From: an uncultured Oscillospiraceae bacterium
GTDB lineage: Bacteria > Bacillota > Clostridia > Oscillospirales > Oscillospiraceae
DNA length: 64,000 bases
Reading direction: 5' to 3'
Assembly: GCA_934646185.1 (NCBI GenBank)
Contig: CAKUEH010000001.1
Location: 186,001-250,000 of the forward strand
Part shown: one piece after another, positions 55,650-64,000 of the stretch
Layout: each line of letters opens with the position of its first letter
Position numbering within the stretch: the stretch's first letter is position 1
The notes under the pieces: model-generated
The model's database searches: none
Seen by the model: only the letters and a program-made list of their open reading frames with translations
What the model was told of the DNA's origin: nothing
Translations under genes and position numbers: made by a program

Positions 55650-55812
55650 CGGCCCCCCTTGGGCGCAAGGGGGGCTGGCGCGAAGCGCCTGAGGGGATTC
55701 GAACGCTGCAAATTCCGGAGCACTCTGAATTTTGCAGCAAATCCCCTCCGTCATTTTCTTCGAAAATGCCACCTCCCCTTCCCGCGCGGGGCGCGGCAAG
55801 AGGAGGCTTGGG
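55650..55812 (-). repeat. Multi-hairpin dispersed repeat, copy B
   Basis: Read on the minus strand it repeats copy A's order: CCAAGCCTCCTCTTG, GGGGAGGTGGCATTT, hairpin CATTTTCGAAGAAAATG, GGGGATTTG, a hairpin GCTGCAAAATTC / GAATTTGCAGC, GTTCGAATCCCCTCAG, GCGCTTCGCGCC. It ends in a CCCCCCTTGCGCCCAAGGGGGG hairpin. Located in the gap 55584-55962, which also contains the promoter of the Na/Pi gene. Confidence 0.85.
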
Positions 55813-55962
55813 ACTGGACGCTGTTTAACCGGAAATTGATTTGGATTTAAGGTTTCCGGAGAAATATCACGAAGATTTAACATAATTCTGGACGCGTATT
55901 TGACATTCTCTTTCTATATTTAGTTGCAGATGAAATGAATTTGGAAAGGGATCTGTGCGGAT

Positions 55963-57705
55963 ATGACGATTTTTAACTTTTTAACATTGCTCGGCTCGCT
56001 GAGTCTGTTCCTGTTCGGCATGAGCGTAATGGGGACGGCGCTGGAAAAGCGCGCGGGCGGCTCTCTGAAGGCCATTTTGGCGAAGCTGACGAACGGGAAA
56101 TTCTCCGGACTTCTGACGGGCCTTGCCGTCACGGCAGTCATTCAGTCGTCCTCGGCTACGACGGTCATGGTCGTGGGCTTTGTCAACTCGGGACTTCTGA
56201 GCCTGAAGCAGTCCATTCCCGTCATTATGGGCGCGAACATCGGCACGACCGTGACGGCGTGGCTGCTGTCGCTGTCCGGCATCAGCGGCGACAGCCTGTT
56301 CGTGCAGCTTCTGAAGCCCTCGTCGTTCACGCCGGTGCTGGCGGTGATCGGCATTATCCTGTATCTGACCACAAAGGGCAAGAAAAAGGACACGGGTCTC
56401 ATTCTGCTGGGCTTTGCGACGCTGATGTTCGGCATGGAGTCGCTGTCCGGCTCCGTCTCCGGGCTGCGGAACGATCCGAACTTCACAAAGCTCTTCCTGA
56501 TGTTCTCGAACCCCGTTCTGGGCGTTCTGGCAGGCGCGATCCTGACGGGCATCGTGCAGTCCTCGTCCGCGTCGGTCGGTATTCTGCAGGCGCTGTCCTC
56601 GACCGGAGCGGTGAGCTACGGCGCGGCGATCCCCATCATCATGGGCCAGAACATCGGCACCTGCGTGACCGCGATGCTGTCCTCCGTCGGCACGAACAAA
56701 AACGCGCGGCGCGCGGCCGTCGTACATCTGAGCTTCAACATCATCGGCACGGTCGTCTGGCTGACGCTGTTTGAGGCGGCGAACGCGATCTTCCGCTTTG
56801 CCTTCGTCGCGACCGCCATTGATACGTTCCACATTGCCCTGATCCACTCGATCTTCAATCTGGCCTGCACACTGATGCTGCTTCCGTGCTGCGGGCTGCT
56901 GGAAAAGCTGTCTTACAAGGTCATTCCGGACGGACAGCACGCGGACGCAACGACGGAACTCGACGAGCGCCTGTTCGCGACGCCCGCCATCGCCCTCGTC
57001 AAGAGCGAGGAGCTGGCAAAGCGCATGGCCGCGGACGCGGAGCTTGCGCTGCACGAGAGCTTGCAGGCTGTGCTCGGCTTTACGCCGGAGCTGGCCGCCT
57101 CCGTCCGCCAGCGGGAGGACGATACCGACCGCTATGAGGACACGCTTGGAACCTTCCTCGTACATCTGGCCACGCAGCCGATGAGCGAGCAGGACAGTGT
57201 GGAATCGTCCAAGCTGCTGCACCTGATCGGCGATTTCGAGCGCATCGCGGATCACGCCGTCAACATCATTGAGTCGGCTGAGGAGCTGAAGGAAAAGGGC
57301 GTTTCGTTCACGGACTCCGCTAAGCAGGAGCTCCAGACAATGCTGAACGCCGTAGGCGAGATCGTCGATCTCACGAGCCGGGCGTTTTTGCAGGACGATC
57401 TGACGCTCGCGCGGCAGGTCGAGCCGCTGGAACAGGTCATCGACAAGCTGAAGGACGAGCTGCGCACGAATCATATCGCCCGGCTCCAGCGCGGCGAATG
57501 CTCGCTGGCCGCAGGCTTCGTGCTGTCTGATCTGCTGACGAATCTGGAACGCGTGGCCGACCACTGCTCGAATATCGCGGGCTGTCTGCTCGACATGAAA
57601 AACGAGCGCATCGACCTGCACAAGTATCTCGGCGACGTCAAATCCGGCAGCAACGAATTTTTGATGCAGTACAACACGTTCGAAGAAAAATACAAGCTGG
57701 CGTAA
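55963..57705 (+). CDS. Na+/phosphate cotransporter with PhoU domain (NptA/YjbB type)
   Basis: Na/Pi-cotransporter of 580 residues. Eight or more helices (about 1-325) with the two inverted QSSSA repeats, AVIQSSSATTVMVVGFVNSGLL (about 51-72) and GIVQSSSASVGILQAL (about 191-206), that form the substrate site; then a PhoU-like helical domain (about 345-570, with DFERIADHAVNIIES and NLERVADHCSNIAG). The direction of phosphate movement is not settled in the family. GGAAAGG precedes ATG 55963. Confidence 0.95.
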   Translation: MTIFNFLTLLGSLSLFLFGMSVMGTALEKRAGGSLKAILAKLTNGKFSGLLTGLAVTAVIQSSSATTVMVVGFVNSGLLSLKQSIPVIMGANIGTTVTAWLLSLSGISGDSLFVQLLKPSSFTPVLAVIGIILYLTTKGKKKDTGLILLGFATLMFGMESLSGSVSGLRNDPNFTKLFLMFSNPVLGVLAGAILTGIVQSSSASVGILQALSSTGAVSYGAAIPIIMGQNIGTCVTAMLSSVGTNKNARRAAVVHLSFNIIGTVVWLTLFEAANAIFRFAFVATAIDTFHIALIHSIFNLACTLMLLPCCGLLEKLSYKVIPDGQHADATTELDERLFATPAIALVKSEELAKRMAADAELALHESLQAVLGFTPELAASVRQREDDTDRYEDTLGTFLVHLATQPMSEQDSVESSKLLHLIGDFERIADHAVNIIESAEELKEKGVSFTDSAKQELQTMLNAVGEIVDLTSRAFLQDDLTLARQVEPLEQVIDKLKDELRTNHIARLQRGECSLAAGFVLSDLLTNLERVADHCSNIAGCLLDMKNERIDLHKYLGDVKSGSNEFLMQYNTFEEKYKLA

Positions 57706-57714
57706 TGCCTGCAA

Positions 57715-57757
57715 AGCCCCCTGCCGCATGTGTCTGCGGCAGGGGGCTTCTTTTGGG
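57715..57757. terminator. Terminator after the Na/Pi gene
   Basis: GCCCCCTGCCGCA-TGTGTC-TGCGGCAGGGGGC then TTCTTTT. Confidence 0.92.
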
Positions 57758-57765
57758 TTCCGTCA

Positions 57766-58395
57766 TTATTTGCGGTGGTAGCCGCAGTCGCAGTAGGGGC
57801 CGCCGGACGCAAGGGTATATTCGCGCACAAACCGGCTCGCGCCGCCCGCGTCGCTCATGGTGTAATCCAGACGGCACATGGCGGGCGTCAGGTCGTAGAG
57901 GCCCAGCTCCTGCATCAGCGTGCAGATGCCGCAGCGGTCGAAGCGCGCCTCGTAGCCGCTGCCGTCCGGATACTCGAACAGCTCCATGTTCCATGAATAG
58001 GGATTTCGGTCTGCGGCGCGGAGGGCCGCAGTCCGGCGCATGGCCGCAAGATCCTTCTCGCTGAATTTGTTCTTTCCGCTCTTGCGGCAGAACCAGCGCA
58101 TGGGCACGGTCATCATGGATCTTGCGTAATAATCCGTCAGGCGCGTCACATCCGGGCGCTGCGGCATATTGAGAACGAACGCGCAGAGCATCGCGCAGTT
58201 TACAATATTCATTTTGAATCGGTCGGCCTTTTCGAATTCCGGCAGACCGGCGATAATTTTCTGATAGCGCGGCTTTGCGTTTTTTGTGATTTCCCTGGCC
58301 GTATCCGCATCATACCCGAAAACGACGGTCAATTCCTTCCGGAACGATCCGGCAAACAGCATCCACATCCCCATAGGCATTCCAGCATATTTCAT
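57766..58395 (-). CDS. L-2-amino-thiazoline-4-carboxylic acid hydrolase family protein
   Basis: Cytoplasmic protein of 209 residues of the ATC_hydrolase family. The conserved C-terminal part, FDRCGICTLMQELGLYDLTPAMCRLDYTM and GGPYCDCGYH, carries four or five Cys residues. Named members hydrolyse the thiazoline ring on the way to cysteine, but most family members are uncharacterised. GGGGAG precedes the ATG. No promoter is obvious. Confidence 0.85.
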   Translation of the reverse strand: MKYAGMPMGMWMLFAGSFRKELTVVFGYDADTAREITKNAKPRYQKIIAGLPEFEKADRFKMNIVNCAMLCAFVLNMPQRPDVTRLTDYYARSMMTVPMRWFCRKSGKNKFSEKDLAAMRRTAALRAADRNPYSWNMELFEYPDGSGYEARFDRCGICTLMQELGLYDLTPAMCRLDYTMSDAGGASRFVREYTLASGGPYCDCGYHRK

Positions 58396-58550
58396 AAGCC
58401 TGTCTCCCCTTTTCCAAATCCAGGCCCGGTGATCCGCGCCAGTTCATCATCTCTAACCTCAGATGTATTCTGACACATTCTTCTGCTTTTTTCAAGAGGC
58501 GAATAAAAAAGAATACAGACGATCTGACAGAGCGCCGGCTTTTTTCCTGC

Positions 58551-58579
58551 TGGACATACCGCCGGTTTTCAGATATACT
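58551..58579 (+). promoter_or_regulatory. Promoter of the DUF4430-ECF operon
   Basis: TGGACA, 17 nt, TATACT. Its leader is too short for a riboswitch. Confidence 0.7.
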
Positions 58580-58611
58580 CTAGGGTGACAACACATGCGG
58601 AGTTGATTTGA

Positions 58612-59127
58612 GTGAGAGTCTGGAAAACAAGCAGAAAAGCCGCTGTCCTGGCGCTGGCTGCATTGCTGGCCGCCGCGCTTCTGACCGGGTGCAAGACGCG
58701 GCAGGCCCGGCAGACGTACCGCTGCACAGTCTCCATTTCCTGTGCGTCGATCCTCGAGCATATGGAGCTTTGCAGTGAGGAAAAGCGGGAGCTGATACCG
58801 GAGGACGGCTGGCTGTTAAAGCCCGTGGAGGTCACGTTTCAGGAGGGCCAGAGCGTCTTTGACGTATTGCAGCAGGTCTGTCGGGACAATCGGATCCATA
58901 TGGAATTTTCCACGACGCCGGTCTACAACTCTGCCTATATCGAAGGCATCGGAAACCTCTATGAATTTGACTGCGGAGAGGAATCCGGCTGGATGTACGC
59001 GGTGAACGGCTGGTTTCCGAACTACGGGTGCAGCCAGTATCAGCTTCAGGACGGCGACACGGTCACGTGGGTCTATACCTGCGAGCTGGGCAGAGACGTC
59101 GGCGGCGGCTGGGCAGAGGGCGAATGA
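58612..59127 (+). CDS. DUF4430 (transcobalamin-like) lipoprotein
   Basis: Lipoprotein of 171 residues starting at GTG 58612 (GGAG 9 nt upstream). Lipobox LTGC (Cys about residue 27), then one DUF4430 domain (about 75-165): FQEGQSVFDVLQQVCRDN, GIGNLYEFDCGEESGWMYAVNGWFPN, LQDGDTVTWVYTCE. The family corresponds to the C-terminal beta-domain of transcobalamin and has been linked to vitamin uptake. Being translationally coupled (4-bp overlap) to EcfT, it is likely the extracytoplasmic capture protein of this transporter (inference). The same domain occurs in the giant SLH protein. Confidence 0.9.
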   Translation: MRVWKTSRKAAVLALAALLAAALLTGCKTRQARQTYRCTVSISCASILEHMELCSEEKRELIPEDGWLLKPVEVTFQEGQSVFDVLQQVCRDNRIHMEFSTTPVYNSAYIEGIGNLYEFDCGEESGWMYAVNGWFPNYGCSQYQLQDGDTVTWVYTCELGRDVGGGWAEGE

Positions 59128-60020
59128 GAAATAAAGACGCTTTTTCGGGATATCATCCCGCGATCAATTTTCTATACTACGCGCTGGTGCTGCTTTTTTC
59201 GATGTGCCTGATGCACCCGGTCTATCTGGCGATCTCGCTGACCGGCGCGCTGGCATATGACATTTCTTTAAAAGGCCGCAAAGCGGTGCGGTTTGCCGTC
59301 ATGGGGTTACTTCCCATGGCGGCGCTTGCCGCGCTGCTGAACCCGGCCTTTAACCATGAGGGCGCGACGATCCTGACGTATCTGCCTTCCGGGAATCCCC
59401 TGACGCTGGAATCCATGCTTTATGGCGCGGCGGCTGCAGTCATGCTGGCCAGCGTCGTGCTCTGGTTCTCAAGCTACAACGAAATTATGACCTCGGACAA
59501 GTTTGTGTATCTGTTCGGGCGCGTGATCCCGGCGCTGTCGCTCGTTCTCTCGATGGCCTTGCGCTTTATCCCAAAATTCAAGGCGCAGATGCAGACGGTT
59601 TCGGAGGCGCAGGCGTGTATGGGACGCGATACGAAAAACGGAAGCGTGTTCCGCCGCGTCGGAAATGCCATTAAAATCTTCTCGATCATGGTCACATGGA
59701 GTTTGGAAAACGCCATTGAAACGGCGGACTTCATGCGCTCACGCGGCTATGGCCTGCCGGGGCGCACGGCGTTTTCGATCTATCGCTTTGACGACCGGGA
59801 CAAGGCCGCGCTCGCGTGGCTGGTTTTCTGCGGGGCGTATCTCATTTCCGGCTGGATGGCGGGCGGGACGTATTTCCGGTATTATCCGACCATAAAAGCC
59901 GCCGCATGGACGCCGATGACGGTCAGTTTTATGCTCGTGTATCTCGCGCTGGTGCTGACGCCGGTGATTCTCGACCGAAGGGAGGACAGGCAGTGGAAGT
60001 CTTTACAATTCAGAACCTGA
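59124..60020 (+). CDS. ecfT: ECF transporter transmembrane subunit EcfT
   Basis: Energy-coupling T component of 298 residues, six helices. Starts HPAINFLYYALVLLFSMCLMHP; coupling-helix motif AQACMGRDTKNGSV region and ADFMRSRGYGLPGRTAFSIYRF (the Ala-Arg-Gly EcfT signature) near residues 200-225. It binds ATPase and S components. GTG of the next gene overlaps its 3' end by 28 bp. Confidence 0.93.
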   Translation: MRNKDAFSGYHPAINFLYYALVLLFSMCLMHPVYLAISLTGALAYDISLKGRKAVRFAVMGLLPMAALAALLNPAFNHEGATILTYLPSGNPLTLESMLYGAAAAVMLASVVLWFSSYNEIMTSDKFVYLFGRVIPALSLVLSMALRFIPKFKAQMQTVSEAQACMGRDTKNGSVFRRVGNAIKIFSIMVTWSLENAIETADFMRSRGYGLPGRTAFSIYRFDDRDKAALAWLVFCGAYLISGWMAGGTYFRYYPTIKAAAWTPMTVSFMLVYLALVLTPVILDRREDRQWKSLQFRT

Positions 60021-62620
60021 GCTTCGCGTATCCCGAACAGGAGAAAAACGCGCTCTCCGATTTCTCGCTGTCCGTCCGGCCAGGAGAATTTCTGGTGCTC
60101 TGCGGCCCCTCCGGGTGCGGCAAAAGCACGCTGCTCCGGCAGCTCAAAACTGTCCTCGCGCCGCATGGACGCAGAAGCGGCCAAATCCTGTTTGACGGAA
60201 AGCAGCTTGATGAACTGTCCCAGCGCGAACAGGCCGAAAAGATCGGCTTTGTGCAGCAAAGTCCGGAAAATCAGATCGTCACAGATAAGGTCTGGCACGA
60301 GCTGGCGTTCGGGCTGGAATCCCTCGGTTATGACACGCCGACCATCCGCCGCCGCGTTGCGGAGATGGCGTCGTTCTTCGGCATTCAGGAATGGTTCTAC
60401 AAGCCGGTCACGGAGCTGTCCGGCGGACAGAAGCAGCTTTTGAATCTTGCGTCCGTGATGGTCTTGCAGCCGAAGGTGCTGATTCTCGACGAGCCGACGA
60501 GCCAGCTTGACCCCATTGCAGCGTCGGACTTTTTGGCAACGCTCGGCAAGATCAACCGGGAGCTTGGCACGACAATTATTTTGACCGAGCACCGATTGGA
60601 AGAAGCGTTCGGCTTTGCGTCGCGCGTCGCGGTCATGGACGGCGGCAGACTTCTTTGCACAGGTACGCCTGCCGAAGTGGGCGCGGAATTAAAGGTCAGC
60701 GGCAATGCGATGTTCCTCGCTATGCCCGCGGCCATGCGCATCTGGGCGGCGGCGGATTCTAGCGCTGCTTGCCCCATCTCCGTCTGCGACGGCCGAAACT
60801 GGCTGCTCGATTATGCGAAAACGCATGAGTTACAGCCTATCCCAGAAGAAAATAAAACCGCGCCGGACAGCGAAACCGTTGTCTCGGCGCGGGAACTCTG
60901 GTTCAAATATGACAAGGATTTGCCCGATGTGGTCAAAGGTCTATCCTTGGAACTGCACAAAGGCGAATTTCTGGCGCTGCTCGGCGGCAACGGTACAGGC
61001 AAAACAACCACGCTCAAGCTGCTGGCAAATCTGAAAAAGCCGTATCGAGGGGAACTGAACATCACCGGCAGCGTCGGAATGCTGCCCCAGAACCCGCAAA
61101 CGCTGTTTGTGAAGTCCACGGTGCGCGAGGACTTATTGGAGATTCTACCAAAATCCGAACGGAAATCTGAGCGTCTTGCACAAGTTGTTTCGCTCTGCAA
61201 GCTGGCGGAGCTTTTAGACCGCCACCCCTACGACCTCTCCGGCGGCGAACAGCAGCGCGCGGCGCTGGCGAAGATTCTGCTTCTGAATCCAGACATTCTG
61301 CTCCTTGACGAGCCGACAAAGGGCCTGGACGCGGAGTTCAAGCAAGTTTTCGGACAGATTCTCCGCACACTCCAAGCGTCGGGCGTGGCGATTCTGATGG
61401 TCAGCCATGACATCGAATTCTGCGCAAAGTACGCAGACCGCTGCGCCCTGTTCTTTGATGGAAATATCGTCACAGAATCCACCCCAAAAACGTTCTTCTC
61501 CGGCAACAGCTTCTACACAACTTCTGCAAACCGCATCGCGCGCGATGTGCTGCCAAAGGCGGTCACGCCGGAGGATGTGATCGCGGCCTGCGGCGGCGCG
61601 GTCGAGCCGGAACCGGCATTGCCGGAGTATCAGTGCATTCCGTCCGCGCCGGAGAAGGAAGCACAGGCGATGAAAAAACTCCCGGTCTGGCGCAAAGTCC
61701 TTGCTGCCGTGTCCGGTATTGCGTCGCTGGCTCTGATCGTGCAGGCCATTGGCGTGACAGATCTCACAAAACTTGTAGATGCGGGCGGGCTGACAGGTCT
61801 TGCGGGTGACCAACTGAAGCTCTACGGCATTCTGCTTCTCTCGCTGCTCGTATTCGCGCTGTCCATTAGCCGCAAGGCAGACAGACCGGATTATCTGGTG
61901 CAGACGCCGCTGGAAAAGCGCAAGCTCCACAAGCGCACCGTGATTGCAACACTGCTCATTCTGCTTTTGATCCCCCTGACGCTGTTTGTCGGCGTGTATT
62001 ATTTCGCAGGGCGGAAATACTACTTTATTTCGCTGCTCATCCTGCTCGAATGTATGCTGCCTTTTTTCCTCATCTTCGAGGGGCGCAAGCCGCAGGCGAG
62101 GGAGCTGGTGCTGATAGCAGTTCTGGTCGCGCTGAACGTCGCGGGCCGCGCCGCGTTCTTCATGCTGCCGGAGTTCAAGCCGGTTGTCGCTATGACGATT
62201 CTTGCGGGCGTAGCCTTCGGCGGCGAAACAGGGTTCTTAGTTGGCGCGATGACCATGCTGGTGTCCAATATGCTCTTTTCCCAGGGGCCATGGACGCCGT
62301 GGCAGATGTTCGCGATGGGCATCATCGGCTGGCTGGCAGGTGTGCTGTACCGCAAGGGCGTTCTGCGGCGGTCGAAGCTCAGTCTGTGCATCTTCGGCGT
62401 GATCTGCTCGACTGTCGTGTTTGGCGGCATCATGAATCCCGCGTCGGCGCTTATGTGGTCAGAATCGGTCAACTGGAAGATCATCATGAGCTATTACATC
62501 ACCGGCATTCCGGTCGATCTGGTGCGCGCGGCCGCTACGTTCTTCTTCCTCTGGCTCGGCGCGGAGCCGATGCTGGAAAAGTTGGACAGAGTTAAAACAA
62601 AATACGGCTTAGCGGAGTAA
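59993..62620 (+). CDS. Fused ECF transporter: two ATPase domains plus S component
   Basis: Single polypeptide of 875 residues. ATPase 1 (about 1-265): Walker A GPSGCGKST (38-46), signature LSGGQKQLL, Walker B LILDEPTSQLDP. ATPase 2 (about 300-545): Walker A GGNGTGKTT, signature LSGGEQQRAAL, Walker B LLLDEPTKGLD. From about 560 to 875 there is an S-component membrane domain of about eight helices with GFLVGAMTMLVSNMLFSQGPWTPWQMFAMG. Normally EcfA, EcfA' and S are separate proteins. The start is GTG 59993 with GGGAGG 7 nt upstream; no ATG fits. Specificity is unknown; the GPWTPWQMF motif resembles cobalamin/CbrT-type S components. Confidence 0.93.
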   Translation: MEVFTIQNLSFAYPEQEKNALSDFSLSVRPGEFLVLCGPSGCGKSTLLRQLKTVLAPHGRRSGQILFDGKQLDELSQREQAEKIGFVQQSPENQIVTDKVWHELAFGLESLGYDTPTIRRRVAEMASFFGIQEWFYKPVTELSGGQKQLLNLASVMVLQPKVLILDEPTSQLDPIAASDFLATLGKINRELGTTIILTEHRLEEAFGFASRVAVMDGGRLLCTGTPAEVGAELKVSGNAMFLAMPAAMRIWAAADSSAACPISVCDGRNWLLDYAKTHELQPIPEENKTAPDSETVVSARELWFKYDKDLPDVVKGLSLELHKGEFLALLGGNGTGKTTTLKLLANLKKPYRGELNITGSVGMLPQNPQTLFVKSTVREDLLEILPKSERKSERLAQVVSLCKLAELLDRHPYDLSGGEQQRAALAKILLLNPDILLLDEPTKGLDAEFKQVFGQILRTLQASGVAILMVSHDIEFCAKYADRCALFFDGNIVTESTPKTFFSGNSFYTTSANRIARDVLPKAVTPEDVIAACGGAVEPEPALPEYQCIPSAPEKEAQAMKKLPVWRKVLAAVSGIASLALIVQAIGVTDLTKLVDAGGLTGLAGDQLKLYGILLLSLLVFALSISRKADRPDYLVQTPLEKRKLHKRTVIATLLILLLIPLTLFVGVYYFAGRKYYFISLLILLECMLPFFLIFEGRKPQARELVLIAVLVALNVAGRAAFFMLPEFKPVVAMTILAGVAFGGETGFLVGAMTMLVSNMLFSQGPWTPWQMFAMGIIGWLAGVLYRKGVLRRSKLSLCIFGVICSTVVFGGIMNPASALMWSESVNWKIIMSYYITGIPVDLVRAAATFFFLWLGAEPMLEKLDRVKTKYGLAE

Positions 62621-62645
62621 CTTCCGCTAAGCCGTGTGCGTTTTC
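62603..62645 (+). terminator. Terminator overlapping the ECF fusion stop
   Basis: ACGGCTTAGCGGA-GTAAC-TTCCGCTAAGCCGT then GTGCGTTTT; the stop codon lies in the loop. Confidence 0.75.
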
Positions 62646-62648
62646 CTG

Positions 62649-62897
62649 TCAATGTCCGGCGGCGCTTGGTATATCCTGAAGTGCGAAGCGGTATTCCTGC
62701 TCTGCGTCCGGATATTTGTCCCGGTCGACCTTGCTTAAAAACATGGCAAGCGGACGGACCCACAGGCCGCCGTCGCCGTAGAGCTTCCGGTAAATCACGC
62801 AGGGCTCGCCGCTCTCGGAGTCATGCGCAAGCGCCTCCACGAGATAATAGTCGCCCTTGAAATGGCGGTAGACCCGCCCGATCTGAAGCTGCTGCAT
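62649..62897 (-). CDS. DUF1653 domain protein
   Basis: Protein of 82 residues: GRVYRHFKGDYYLVEALA, VIYRKLYGDGGLWVRPLAMF, and SKVDRDKYPD. These define the small DUF1653 beta-fold family of unknown function. AGGGGAG precedes ATG 62897. Followed by a weak terminator. Confidence 0.9.
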   Translation of the reverse strand: MQQLQIGRVYRHFKGDYYLVEALAHDSESGEPCVIYRKLYGDGGLWVRPLAMFLSKVDRDKYPDAEQEYRFALQDIPSAAGH

Positions 62898-62925
62898 GCT
62901 GCTTCTCCCCTTTCGCATAAATGTC

Positions 62926-62957
62926 CCGCAGGCCGCTTTGAACGGCCTGCGGACTTT
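62926..62957. terminator. Hairpin between AgcS and DUF1653 genes
   Basis: CCGCAGGCCG-CTTTGAA-CGGCCTGCGG; the better T tract is on the plus strand. Confidence 0.6.
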
Positions 62958-62962
62958 CGTTT

Positions 62963-64000
62963 TTATTTTGCCAGCTTGTTTTTATCGAAGAAATACTCCT
63001 TCGTCAGCTTCGCCACAACGCCGGACAGGGCGAACAGGGCGATGAAGTTCGGGATCGCCATGAGACCGTTGAACGTGTCGGCAATGTCCCACACCACGTC
63101 GAGCGACGCGACCGCGCCGACCACAACGACGATGATGAACAGGACCTGATAGGCTTTCGAAACCTTGAGGCCGAACAGATACTGGACGCAGCGGCTGCCA
63201 TAGAGCGACCAGCCGAGAACCGTCGTGAACGCAAAGAGCATCAGCGCCAGCGCGACAAAGACAGAGGCAAATTTCTGGCCGAACATGGTAGCAAACGCGG
63301 CTGTGATGAGCTCGGAGCCGACCTTGTGGCCGAAGGTGATGTCCACGCCGCTGCAGATGATGGTCAGGGCCGTCAGGGTGCAGATGACGATGGTATCGGC
63401 AAAGACCTCAAAAATGCCGTACAGGCCCTGCTGGACAGGGCTCTTGGTATCAGCCGCCGCATGGGCGATGGCTGCAGAGCCAAGACCCGCTTCGTTGGAG
63501 AATGCGCTTCTGCGCAGGCCCCAGACGATGGTCTGCTTGAGCGCGATACCGCTGGCCGCGCCGCCGAGCGCCTTGGGCGTAAAGGCTGTGGCAAAGATCT
63601 TGCCAAAGGCCGGGCCGATATTACCGGCGTGACCGAAAATCACGACAAGCGCAAAAATGATGTACAAAACGCTCATGACCGGAACGAGCTTTTCCGCCAC
63701 CGCGCCGATGCGTTTGATGCCGCCGAAGAGGATCACGCCGATGAGCGCCGCGATTGCAACGCCAAAAATAAAGTTCAGCAGCGTCCGCTCCCCTTCCGCT
63801 GCCGGAATGAAAGCGTCGATGGCGTCGTTCAGGGAACCGACAATGGAGTTGACCTGCGACATGTTGCCAATGCCGAAGGAGGCGATGGCCGCGAAGACGC
63901 AGAACAGCACGCCGACCCACTGCCAGTGCTTGCCGAGGCCGTTTTTGACGTAGTACATCGGTCCGCCGACCCAGTCGCCCTTTGCATCACGCTCGCGGTA
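62963..64000 (-). CDS. Alanine/glycine:cation symporter (AgcS), 5' end missing
   Basis: Sodium-coupled amino acid carrier; the 346 C-terminal residues lie here and the frame runs off the right edge. The edge reads YRERDAKGDWVGGPMYYVKNGL, which in AgcS proteins precedes helix 4 after ~120 residues. Later motifs: GIGNMSQVNSIVGSLNDA, LRRSAFSNEAGLGSAAIAHAAAD (the AgcS signature), FGHKVGSELITAAFA. Ten or so helices are visible. Substrate expected to be alanine or glycine. Confidence 0.95.
   Translation of the reverse strand, partial: YRERDAKGDWVGGPMYYVKNGLGKHWQWVGVLFCVFAAIASFGIGNMSQVNSIVGSLNDAIDAFIPAAEGERTLLNFIFGVAIAALIGVILFGGIKRIGAVAEKLVPVMSVLYIIFALVVIFGHAGNIGPAFGKIFATAFTPKALGGAASGIALKQTIVWGLRRSAFSNEAGLGSAAIAHAAADTKSPVQQGLYGIFEVFADTIVICTLTALTIICSGVDITFGHKVGSELITAAFATMFGQKFASVFVALALMLFAFTTVLGWSLYGSRCVQYLFGLKVSKAYQVLFIIVVVVGAVASLDVVWDIADTFNGLMAIPNFIALFALSGVVAKLTKEYFFDKNKLAK

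Noticed and set aside
55981..57729. 582-codon minus-strand frame
   Set aside because: Antisense shadow of the Na/Pi cotransporter; Arg/Gln/His-rich and without a family pattern.
58580..58611. Cobalamin riboswitch in front of the DUF4430-ECF operon
   Set aside because: Only about 30 nt separate the predicted transcript start from the GTG; no aptamer fits.
1..64000. CRISPR array, rRNA genes, prophage structural genes
   Set aside because: No regularly spaced repeats, no rRNA-like sequence and no capsid, portal or terminase reading frames were seen; the only phage-like gene is the recombinase at the left end.

Overview
The window comes from a high-GC, Gram-positive, spore-forming anaerobe of the Clostridia, most like the gut Oscillospiraceae / Oscillospirales group. 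The reasons are several S-layer-homology (SLH) surface proteins, sporulation-type genes (a CwlD-like amidase, a GerMN lipoprotein, a DacF-type carboxypeptidase), the Firmicutes order rplU-prp-rpmA with a Prp-cleavable L27, MurT/GatD, clean sigma-A promoters and strong AGGAGG ribosome binding sites. The species assignment is an inference.

Layout. 1-2.4 kb is a scarred integration region: a TPR-gene fragment fused to the 3' end of a tyrosine recombinase gene, a 160-bp palindromic repeat, and the last ~100 codons of a glutamate dehydrogenase gene. 2.4-10.7 kb is a coherent surface module: a histidine kinase and OmpR-type regulator, a VTC-type polyphosphate polymerase with a DUF4956 membrane partner, an MBL-fold lipoprotein, a DUF4353-SLH surface protein and a beta-helix lipoprotein. 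Three promoters in it share one architecture: two TTTAGG repeats 11 bp apart, then exactly 9 nt to the -10. 10.7-19.8 kb is a mixed accessory stretch: a SirTM sirtuin with a premature stop plus its macrodomain partner, HxlR/flavin protein, methyltransferase, BlaI/BlaR1-type pair, MFS/AraC pair, HTH regulator plus Cys-rich KTR protein. 19.8-25.2 kb is one 1790-residue SLH surface protein. 25.2-26.5 kb holds the second palindromic repeat and a probable cobalamin-type riboswitch in front of a 51-residue DUF2292 protein.

26.6-48 kb is mostly core metabolism and cell envelope: feoAB, PHP phosphatase, D-2-hydroxyacid dehydrogenase, O-antigen-ligase-like protein, CNNM/CorC protein, tRNA-Thr(GGT), obg, rpmA, prp, rplU, HD hydrolase, radA, cwlD, an AlkZ-like winged-helix protein, NlpC/P60-SLH hydrolase, murT-gatD, LysR/putP. 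48-58.4 kb has a GerMN lipoprotein with a second two-component system, ComEA-like protein, a MITE-like element, DacF-type carboxypeptidase, family-4 uracil-DNA glycosylase, BspA-like leucine-rich repeat protein, Na/Pi cotransporter and a thiazoline-carboxylate-hydrolase family protein. 58.5-62.6 kb is an ECF transporter operon in which both ATPases and the substrate-binding membrane subunit form one polypeptide, preceded by a DUF4430 (transcobalamin-like) lipoprotein. The window ends in a truncated alanine/glycine:cation symporter gene.

Two candidates for something new stand out: the TTTAGG regulon joining a bacterial VTC/DUF4956 pair to secreted surface proteins, and the families of dispersed structured repeats whose copies differ by paired, structure-preserving changes.
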